Positions 15,926 through 21,868 of a DNA stretch of 41,478 nt are shown here, piece by piece. The notes under the pieces are model-generated. The model was not told where the DNA came from and ran no database searches. It worked only from the letters and a program-made list of their open reading frames with translations. This DNA comes from UBA1443 sp964445745 (GTDB taxonomy: Bacteria > Omnitrophota > Omnitrophia > Omnitrophales > Aquincolibacteriaceae), in assembly GCA_964445745.1 (NCBI GenBank), contig CAYULU010000013.1, positions 1 to 41,478 on the forward strand. Direction: 5' to 3'. The translations under genes were made by a program, and so were the position numbers. The stretch's first letter is position 1, and every line of letters begins with the position of its first letter.

Positions 15926-16792
15926 ATGGATTATCATCTTTTGGTTCACTCGGGGCAGGATGTTCTGGCGATCGTTCCTTGGCTTTTAGGAATTTATATT
16001 TTGCTCGAGCTTGTCGAGCATAAATTCGGCCGCATACTCACCGACCGGATCAGCCACCGGATCCATGCTGCGCCGATTCTCGGCGCCTTGTTCGGTTGCA
16101 TCCCTCAATGCGGCTTTTCGGTCATTGCAAGCGCACTTTACACCCGTCGCTGTATCTCACTTGGGACGCTACTCGCCGTCCTTATTTCTACCTCCGACGA
16201 GGCCATCCCCGTGATCCTTGCTCAAAAAGATCAGGCGCACCTGGTCCTCAGCATTCTTGGAGTTAAAGTCGTCATTGCCACCATCGCCGGCTATCTGATT
16301 GATATGTTCCATCGACCAGACATGCATGCCCCCCATGTCCCGGTCCCCTGCGTTGAAGAACACCGGCACTGTTCCTGCCACTCGCACTCGCACAACGAGC
16401 CCTGGTGGAAAACTTATCTGCTTTTTCCCCTCAAGCACACTGCGGGTATTTCCGTTTTCATTTTTTTAATTTCTCTCGGCCTAGCTCTTTTGATTGAAAC
16501 AGCCGGTGAAGAAAACCTGGGTAAAATCTTTCTTCACGGATCCCTTTTTCAGCCGGTTCTTGCCGTTACCGTCGGATTAATTCCAAATTGCGCGGCATCC
16601 GTCGCGATCGCAGAAGTGTATCTTAAGGGTGCCATCACGTTTGGTTCCGCCATCGCAGGGCTTTGCGCAAGTGGGGGGTTTGGGATTCTCGTCCTTATTA
16701 AGGAAAGCAAAGATCTGAAAGAAACCCTCGCCATCCTCAGTTTGCTCGCATCCATAAGCTTGGCCGCTGGATTCATTTTGAACCTTTTCTAG
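15926..16792 (+). CDS. ArsP_2-like putative heavy-metal exporter
   Basis: Polytopic membrane protein (288 aa) with two related halves: GCIPQCGFSVIASALY (57-72) and, in the second half, LIPNCAASVAIAEVY. This layout fits the putative heavy-metal exporter family PF11449 (ArsP_2), whose members are annotated as arsenic or manganese exporters. A His/Cys-rich cytosolic loop at about 129-157 (C142, C149, C151 and seven or more His) separates the halves and could bind or sense metal. The transported ion is unknown. It stands alone between divergent promoters and the ammonium gene. Confidence 0.75.
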   Translation: MDYHLLVHSGQDVLAIVPWLLGIYILLELVEHKFGRILTDRISHRIHAAPILGALFGCIPQCGFSVIASALYTRRCISLGTLLAVLISTSDEAIPVILAQKDQAHLVLSILGVKVVIATIAGYLIDMFHRPDMHAPHVPVPCVEEHRHCSCHSHSHNEPWWKTYLLFPLKHTAGISVFIFLISLGLALLIETAGEENLGKIFLHGSLFQPVLAVTVGLIPNCAASVAIAEVYLKGAITFGSAIAGLCASGGFGILVLIKESKDLKETLAILSLLASISLAAGFILNLF

Positions 16793-16829
16793 TTTTCACC
16801 TCCCGACCGACTTTATTTAAAAAAAACCG

Positions 16830-16900
16830 ATTGATACGTCACGCCTAATGGCCTACCCCGGCGTCCCTCTCTAAGGCAAGTTAGCACCGTCAGATTCTTT
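16830..16900. other. GC-rich block with possible RNA or operator structure upstream of amtB
   Basis: Within the 252-base gap before amtB lies a GC-rich block. ACGCC (about 16842-16846) can pair with GGCGT (about 16860-16864), and GGCCT with AAGGC. It lies upstream of the sigma-54 promoter and so would be outside that mRNA. It could carry activator sites (a half-site TTAGCACC is seen) or a structured RNA read the other way. I could not match it to a known riboswitch. Confidence 0.25.
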
Positions 16901-16920
16901 TCTCCCCATAAAACCATGAC

Positions 16921-16937
16921 TTGGCACGCCATTTGCT
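16921..16937 (+). promoter_or_regulatory. Sigma-54 (RpoN) promoter of amtB-glnK
   Basis: TTGGCAC (16921-16927), five bases, then TTGCT (16933-16937) match the -24/-12 consensus TGGCAC-N5-TTGCW exactly. The predicted start is about 16948, giving a leader of nearly 100 bases before amtB. It implies activation by an NtrC-type enhancer-binding protein under nitrogen limitation. The activator gene is not in this window. Confidence 0.88.
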
Positions 16938-17044
16938 CAATAAGATACAAAAATGAAGGTTTCTAATTTTTACAATGGAACTGATTTTTGCTCAGCTTCG
17001 AAAACTACAAAATTGTATCCATGTGACAAAAGGAGAGTTTTTCT

Positions 17045-18361
17045 ATGAAAATCAAATTGTTCGGATTTTTCGCCAGTTTCCTTCCGTTCATGCTTTTTAC
17101 ATCCCCCGTTTTTGCCTCGGGAGAACTAACGATTGACCCGGGTGATACCGCATGGATATTGATGTCTTCCGCCCTCGTACTGCTTATGACGCCCGGTCTT
17201 GCATTTTTTTACGGGGGACTGGTTCGTAAAAAAAATGTACTTTCGGTTCTCATGCAGTGTTTCATGCTCATGTGCGTAATTTCCTTGCATTGGGTGTTAT
17301 TGGGCTACAGTCTCTCGTTCGGCCCGGACATCAAAGGTCTGATCGGGGATCTAAGCTGGATAGGGCTTAAAAGTGTCGGCCTTGAACCCCACCCGGATTA
17401 TTCCGCCACGATTCCTCATCAGCTTTTTATGATTTTTCAGGCCATGTTTGCCATCATCACACCAGGATTGATTGTCGGGGCGCTGGCTGAGCGCATGAAG
17501 TTCGGAGCGCTCTGCGTTTTCTCGATTCTCTGGGCCACACTTGTGTACAATCCTGTTTGTCATTGGGTGTGGGGAGTCGGAGGGTTTTTGAGAAATTCAG
17601 GTGCTTTGGATTTCGCGGGAGGAACCGTTGTGCATATCAATGCCGGGATCGCCGCCCTGGCCGCAGCACTTGTCCTGGGCCAGCGAAAAGGATATCCCGC
17701 GCATATGTCGCCGCCCCACAACCTTCCGCTCGCTGTGCTTGGCGCAGGTCTGCTCTGGTTCGGCTGGTTCGGATTTAACGGCGGGAGTTCACTCGGCGCC
17801 AACGGTATCGCAGTCAATGCTTTTGTGGTCACCCATGTTGCCGCAGCCGCGGCGGGGTTAACCTGGTCCTTACTTGAGTGGAAATATAATTCAAAACCAA
17901 CAGTCCTCGGCATGATCACAGGTGCCGTGGGCGGACTTGTCGCGATCACTCCCGCAGCCGGCTTTGTAAATGTCATTGGTGCGATCGGAATTGGAATCGG
18001 GGTCTCGGTTGTTTGCTACTTTTTTGTTACGGTCGTCAAAGTACGGTTAGGCTACGACGACTCCCTGGATGCTTTTGGAGTCCATGGGATAGGTGGAATC
18101 TGGGGTGCCCTAGCCACCGGACTTTGGGCTTCAAAAGCCGTCAATCCAGCCGGAAACGATGGGTTTTTCTATGGCAATCCCGGCCTTTTGCTTATCCAGC
18201 TTAAAGCCGTCGTCATTACCGTCGTTTACTCTTTTATCGTGACATTCATTCTTCTCAAAATAGTCGATTCCCTTATGGGGCTTCGGGCGTCGGAAGACGA
18301 AGAACGCATGGGACTGGATCTCACACAACATCGCGAATCAGGTTACACATTACTGGATTAA
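17045..18361 (+). CDS. amtB: Ammonium transporter
   Basis: Amt-family ammonium channel (438 aa) with a signal peptide (cleavage near residue 24-25) and 11 expected membrane helices. Pore residues are recognisable: D189 in DFAGGTVVHINAG, the twin histidines H197 and H347 (GVHGIGGIWG), and the GFNGGSSL segment. AAGGAGAG precedes the ATG. It is followed by a PII gene, the usual partner that plugs the channel when nitrogen is plentiful, and preceded by a sigma-54 promoter, so the pair is nitrogen-regulated. Confidence 0.97.
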   Translation: MKIKLFGFFASFLPFMLFTSPVFASGELTIDPGDTAWILMSSALVLLMTPGLAFFYGGLVRKKNVLSVLMQCFMLMCVISLHWVLLGYSLSFGPDIKGLIGDLSWIGLKSVGLEPHPDYSATIPHQLFMIFQAMFAIITPGLIVGALAERMKFGALCVFSILWATLVYNPVCHWVWGVGGFLRNSGALDFAGGTVVHINAGIAALAAALVLGQRKGYPAHMSPPHNLPLAVLGAGLLWFGWFGFNGGSSLGANGIAVNAFVVTHVAAAAAGLTWSLLEWKYNSKPTVLGMITGAVGGLVAITPAAGFVNVIGAIGIGIGVSVVCYFFVTVVKVRLGYDDSLDAFGVHGIGGIWGALATGLWASKAVNPAGNDGFFYGNPGLLLIQLKAVVITVVYSFIVTFILLKIVDSLMGLRASEDEERMGLDLTQHRESGYTLLD

Positions 18362-18412
18362 CTTAAGATGCATTTCATTACGGAAACCAAAACAACTTAC
18401 TCCCCCTTGACG

Positions 18413-18436
18413 CCCAGGTAGACGTCTGGGGGGGGG
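18413..18436 (+). repeat. Hairpin and 9-G run between amtB and glnK
   Basis: CCCAG (18413-18417) faces CTGGG (18426-18430) across an 8-base loop, and the G-run continues for nine G in total (18428-18436). It sits shortly before the glnK ribosome binding site AGGGAGG. There is no T-tract. The homopolymer may be slippage-prone or an assembly length error. Confidence 0.45.
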
Positions 18437-18456
18437 AAACAGGGAGGGTCACTACC

Positions 18457-18798
18457 ATGCGCTATATCGTTGCTATCATTCAACCAGATCGTTTGGACGA
18501 AGTTTTAAGGATCCTGGAAGAAAAAGCAGTTCATCTCGTCACCGTCACCAACGTTCTCGGACGTGGCCGGCAGAAAGGAATTTCGGAAGTTTACCGCGGA
18601 CATAAAGAAAATGGGAGACTTCTCAGAAAAGTAAAGTTGGAGATCGCAGTCAACGAGGAATTTGTCAAACCAACCGTCGATGCAATCAAGGAAGGGGCTC
18701 GAACCGGACACATTGGAGACGGCAAGATTTTCATCCTGGATTTAAAAGAAGTTCATCGCATTCGAACGGGAGAAATCGGTTCGGTTGCCATAGGATAA
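18457..18798 (+). CDS. glnK: PII nitrogen regulatory protein (GlnK/GlnB family) without Tyr51
   Basis: Trimeric PII signal protein (113 aa) that senses ATP/ADP and 2-oxoglutarate. It aligns without gaps to E. coli GlnB over residues 35-60: Q39, K40 and K58 are kept, TGHIGDGK (83-90) and RIRTGE complete the nucleotide site. The T-loop Tyr51 that GlnD uridylylates is Glu51, and residue 49 (Ser in cyanobacteria) is His, so the usual covalent control is absent. Control would be by ligand binding alone. The ribosome binding site is AGGGAGG. It lies 95 bases after amtB. Confidence 0.95.
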   Translation: MRYIVAIIQPDRLDEVLRILEEKAVHLVTVTNVLGRGRQKGISEVYRGHKENGRLLRKVKLEIAVNEEFVKPTVDAIKEGARTGHIGDGKIFILDLKEVHRIRTGEIGSVAIG

Positions 18799-18825
18799 TT
18801 CTGAAACAAGTATTTAACGCACGAT

Positions 18826-18865
18826 TTTCTTCAATCATTGGTTGAGAAAAATTTTAAAAAATTTT
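18826..18865 (+). terminator. Weak hairpin after glnK
   Basis: TTTCTTCAA (18826-18834) partly pairs with TTGAGAAAA (18842-18850), followed by an AT-rich stretch. It may end the amtB-glnK transcript, but the stem is weak, with a mismatch. Confidence 0.3.
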
Positions 18866-18946
18866 CGTGAATCTCGTTATTAAGCTTCCCCCTCTACCAA
18901 ATTTGAGATAAAATCACTCCGTTCAGAAAACTTGACGGAGAATCTC

Positions 18947-19219
18947 ATGGATTTAAAAGTGTTTACCGCGACTCTTTCAGCAATCTTCTTCGCGGAAATC
19001 GCAGACAAGACACAGCTTGTCAGCTTAACCATGGCAGGAAAAACTGCCAAACCCTGGGCCGTATGGCTCGGGGCTGTTGCAGGATTTTCACTCGTCACAA
19101 TCCTTTCTATTGTTGCCGGAACCTTGCTGGGGAAATACCTGCATCCCGAACACATTCGTTACGTGGGGGCCACTGCGTTTGTCGTCATCGGGATTTTAAT
19201 GTTTTTCAACAAAATCTAA
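18947..19219 (+). CDS. Half-size GDT1/TMEM165 (UPF0016) cation transporter
   Basis: A 90-residue membrane protein with a single GDT1 repeat: motif AEIADKTQ (family consensus E-x-G-D-K-T, with Ala for Gly) followed by two to three hydrophobic helices. Family members carry Mn2+ or Ca2+ in exchange for protons. Half-size forms are expected to work as dimers. The ATG at 18947 has GGAG six bases upstream and is preferred over a TTG at 18932. It begins a small cluster of metal-type genes. Confidence 0.82.
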   Translation: MDLKVFTATLSAIFFAEIADKTQLVSLTMAGKTAKPWAVWLGAVAGFSLVTILSIVAGTLLGKYLHPEHIRYVGATAFVVIGILMFFNKI

Positions 19220-19227
19220 CCTCAACC

Positions 19228-19241
19228 CGGGACTTGTCCCG
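19228..19241 (+). repeat. Short perfect hairpin before the Lys-rich peptide
   Basis: CGGGAC and GTCCCG are perfect reverse complements separated by TT, just after the GDT1-like gene and before AAGGAG. No T-tract follows. Confidence 0.35.
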
Positions 19242-19262
19242 ACTAAAATAAAGGAGCATGAA

Positions 19263-19349
19263 ATGGCCAAAAAAGTAAAAAAGACCGCAAAAAAGAAACC
19301 GGCAAAAAAAGCCAAGAAAGCAAAAAAAACCGGCTGCCGTTGCCGTTAA
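19263..19349 (+). CDS. 28-aa lysine/alanine-rich H1-like micro-protein with CxC tail
   Basis: A very short reading frame with a strong ribosome binding site (AAGGAG at 19251-19256, six bases before the ATG). The product is about half lysine, with Ala, Thr and Pro in KKxAKK/KKPAKK units like the tails of bacterial histone H1-like proteins, and ends in TGCRCR. The basic body suggests nucleic-acid or membrane-surface binding, and the CxC tail suggests a metal ligand (inference). It is followed 13 bases later by a strong terminator. It could be the end of the transcript with the GDT1-like gene. Gene finders would probably miss it. Confidence 0.55.
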   Translation: MAKKVKKTAKKKPAKKAKKAKKTGCRCR

Positions 19350-19362
19350 TCAGCCGCCTTTA

Positions 19363-19405
19363 ACAAAGTCCGACTTTGTCGCAGGATGAAGTCGGACTTT
19401 GTTTT
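19363..19405 (+). terminator. Strong intrinsic terminator
   Basis: A perfect 14-bp inverted repeat (ACAAAGTCCGACTT at 19363-19376 and its complement at 19389-19402) followed by TTT. It closes the GDT1-like/Lys-rich peptide transcript and separates it from the permease unit. Confidence 0.88.
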
Positions 19406-19410
19406 ACACG

Positions 19411-19572
19411 ATGCAAGCCATGAAGCCTCAAGACAAACAAGCCCCAAAAAAAGGTTTTTTAAAAAAACTGATGGAGCGTCTGGATAAAAAGCTCGAAGAG
19501 CAAGCTTTCAAAAATCCCTGCCTTTGTAACCGCGAGACAAGTGGACGCCGGTCATGCTGCAACAAGCGGTAG
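19411..19572 (+). CDS. 53-aa Cys-bearing micro-protein upstream of permease
   Basis: A short frame from ATG 19411 (or 19420) to TAG 19570-19572. The product has an amphipathic charged helix (GFLKKLMERLDKKLEE) and four Cys as CLC and SCC near the C-terminus, a plausible metal-binding tail. It overlaps the permease start by 19 bases, so translation is probably coupled and the two may work together, the peptide handing metal or thiol compounds to the permease (inference). No ribosome binding site is visible, and the ATG lies just after the terminator T-tract. Confidence 0.55.
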   Translation: MQAMKPQDKQAPKKGFLKKLMERLDKKLEEQAFKNPCLCNRETSGRRSCCNKR

Positions 19573-20513
19573 ACCAGCTCACTTATCAAATCCTGAATCT
19601 TCCCTCCGGTGAACGATGGACGGAAGTAATCCATTTTTTTATTTACGATTCAGTCAAAATCCTGTCGCTCATCTTCATTATGATCACCAGCATCGGATTC
19701 CTGAGAACCTGGATTCCTCACGAAAAACTCCGGCCATGGCTTAATCAAAACAGGCCCGGGGCAAATTTTCTGGCCGCACTGTTTGGCGCCCTTACACCTT
19801 TTTGTTCATGCTCCTCAATTCCCATCTTTCTTTCCCTCACCAGAGCGGGAGTCCCTCTCGGGGTTATGTTTTCTTTCCTGGCTACCTCACCGCTGATTAA
19901 TGAGTACCTTGTCATCCTCATGGGTGGCTTCTTCGGTTGGAAGATCACCGCAGTCTACGTCATAAGCGGACTCGCCCTCGGCACCGTCTGCGGGATTGTC
20001 ATCGGGAAATTAAAACTTGAAAAATGGCTCGTCAAAGATATGCTACCTTCCTCCGGCGAGGATGAAATAATACCCGTAACCCGCACGCTTGTTTCAAGAG
20101 CCCTTTTCGGTCTTCGCGAAGCTATTTCCATCATTAAAAAACTCTGGCTTTGGATCCTTCTAGGCGTCGGAATCGGGGCCTTGATCCACAATTATGTTCC
20201 CTCGGAAGCCATTCATTCGGTCATTAAAAAAACGGGCGTCTTTTCCGTGCCCGTCGCAACGCTTTTCGGCGTCCCGCTATACGGAAGCTGTGCCGCAATC
20301 GTACCGGTTGCCGTGGTACTTTTTCAAAAAGGTGTTCCGCTCGGCACCGCACTCGCATTCATGATGGCCATCTCAGCCCTGTCCCTTCCCGAAGCCGTCA
20401 TGTTGCGCCGCGCCATGAAGCTCCCTTTGATCGCCATCTTTTTTACCCTGACAACCCTCGGCATCATTTTGGCCGGTTATCTGGTGAATGCATTTCAACC
20501 CTTTCTGGTTTGA
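19554..20513 (+). CDS. ArsP_1/DUF318-type permease
   Basis: Polytopic permease (319 aa) of the PF03773 family, which includes the organoarsenical exporter ArsP and many uncharacterised relatives. The hallmark TPFCSCSSIP (C84, C86) lies in the first half, and the matching YGSCAAIVPVAV with GVPLGTALAFMMA in the second half, so the protein is an internal duplication with thiol-bearing pore motifs. About eight to ten helices are expected. The substrate is unknown: trivalent arsenicals or a soft metal are likely. It overlaps the Cys micro-protein and ends seven bases before the pseudouridine synthase. Confidence 0.85.
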   Translation: MLQQAVDQLTYQILNLPSGERWTEVIHFFIYDSVKILSLIFIMITSIGFLRTWIPHEKLRPWLNQNRPGANFLAALFGALTPFCSCSSIPIFLSLTRAGVPLGVMFSFLATSPLINEYLVILMGGFFGWKITAVYVISGLALGTVCGIVIGKLKLEKWLVKDMLPSSGEDEIIPVTRTLVSRALFGLREAISIIKKLWLWILLGVGIGALIHNYVPSEAIHSVIKKTGVFSVPVATLFGVPLYGSCAAIVPVAVVLFQKGVPLGTALAFMMAISALSLPEAVMLRRAMKLPLIAIFFTLTTLGIILAGYLVNAFQPFLV

Positions 20514-20519
20514 GGCGTC

Positions 20520-21230
20520 ATGAATCCCTACACACAACACCCCATCCTTTACGATGATAGCGCAATGGTTGTAATTCATAAACCATCCGGGGTTCTTTCT
20601 CATCCAAACATCAAAGGCCAGCCCGCAGCTTACGAGGGACCTTACGATCCCGACCAGCGAATTTTCCAAACCCCGGCCGGTCCGCTCTGGCTTATTCACC
20701 GTCTTGACCAGGAGGCCTCCGGGATCTTGCTGGCCGCGAAAACTCCGGAATCCGCAAAAATGTGCCGATCCGCTTTCGAAAAAAAAGAAGTCGAAAAAGA
20801 CTATGTCGTGCTAGTTGCAAGAAAACCCATTCCTCCCCAAGGCCGTTGGTCGGATTTTCTTGCTGAAAAAAAACGGGCCGGCGGCATTAAAGCTTTTGTC
20901 ACGAAGGGCCCCAAGCCCAATGCTTTGCTCCATTACACCACGAAGGATTTTTATCCGCGAGCAAACCTTGCGTTAATTGAAGTCCGCTTAATCACGGGGA
21001 AAACCCATCAAATTCGGGTGCAGGCGGCTTATCATGGACACCCGATTGCCGGCGACCGAATCTATGGAAATTTTGCCGTGAACAAGGAGCTAAAACACCT
21101 ATTGGGACTCAATCGCCTTTTCCTACACGCCTGGCGTATGAAAATCAGACATCCATTAAACAGTAAAATTCTTGATATTGAAACCGCCCTCCCGGATGAG
21201 CTTGAGAGGGCGCTGGAAAGGGCACGATGA
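20520..21230 (+). CDS. RluA-family pseudouridine synthase
   Basis: RNA pseudouridine synthase (236 aa). The active-site motif HRLDQEASG is at 60-68 with catalytic D63, and the GKTHQIRVQAAYHGHPIAGDRIYG block is typical. There is no S4 domain in front, so it is of the short RluA/TruC type. The target uridine is unknown. GAGG lies four bases before the ATG. The stop overlaps the next start as ATGA. Confidence 0.93.
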   Translation: MNPYTQHPILYDDSAMVVIHKPSGVLSHPNIKGQPAAYEGPYDPDQRIFQTPAGPLWLIHRLDQEASGILLAAKTPESAKMCRSAFEKKEVEKDYVVLVARKPIPPQGRWSDFLAEKKRAGGIKAFVTKGPKPNALLHYTTKDFYPRANLALIEVRLITGKTHQIRVQAAYHGHPIAGDRIYGNFAVNKELKHLLGLNRLFLHAWRMKIRHPLNSKILDIETALPDELERALERAR

Positions 21231-21853
21231 TTCAGTTATTTCGGTCCCACGCCTATCCCCTCATTTTTATATTTTTTCTCCTCATCCTCCCAACTCAGCT
21301 GGGAATGACCTGGAAAAAACCCTGGAAAGCTGATGAAATTTCGTATTCTCTCAAGCGCAAAGACGGTCATTATGTTCTGGAAGCAAAACTCCGGGTGGAT
21401 TCAGACCCAGGATGCCTGCTTCAAGTCATCTTTAGCTCTTATCATATACAAAAACTGATGGCGAAAGAGGCGGATCGGGTCGAGATCCTTCATGAAACTC
21501 CGGAGTATTATGAGCTCCGATCCGTTCATCATAACAAGCTTTGCAGTCTCGATACTGTTTACAGCCGCCGCCTTTCCGAAATCGACGGGCGAATTACATT
21601 TGAGCTGATCCAATGTACTCAGGAAAGCAAAGTCGCGCCTAAACTGGTGAGCTCAAAGGGCTATTATGAAATCCAGCCGGATTCGGGAGGGGCCATTTTA
21701 AGATACTACGAAGAAACGCGGCTTGAGGCCAATCGCTGGGATCCGAGGGCCATGGCGCTCGTCAAAATTGTGGAGCGTGACACCGTTTTGTTTCTGAAAA
21801 AAATAAAAAAATACTCAGAGACCTCGGCTTGCCGGCATGCTCCGGAAAAATAA
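21227..21853 (+). CDS. Secreted SRPBCC/START-like protein
   Basis: A 208-residue protein with an N-terminal hydrophobic segment (about 10-25) that is either a signal peptide or an anchor. The rest looks like a START/SRPBCC ligand-binding fold: an early CLLQVIFSSYHIQKL region, a middle strand pair with FELIQCTQES, a GYYEIQP segment and a final long helix (WDPRAMALVKIVERDTVLFLKKIKK, in part). Function unknown. It overlaps rluA by four bases and ends 15 bases before the radical SAM gene. Confidence 0.6.
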   Translation: MIQLFRSHAYPLIFIFFLLILPTQLGMTWKKPWKADEISYSLKRKDGHYVLEAKLRVDSDPGCLLQVIFSSYHIQKLMAKEADRVEILHETPEYYELRSVHHNKLCSLDTVYSRRLSEIDGRITFELIQCTQESKVAPKLVSSKGYYEIQPDSGGAILRYYEETRLEANRWDPRAMALVKIVERDTVLFLKKIKKYSETSACRHAPEK

Positions 21854-21868
21854 AGCCTCCTGATTCTT

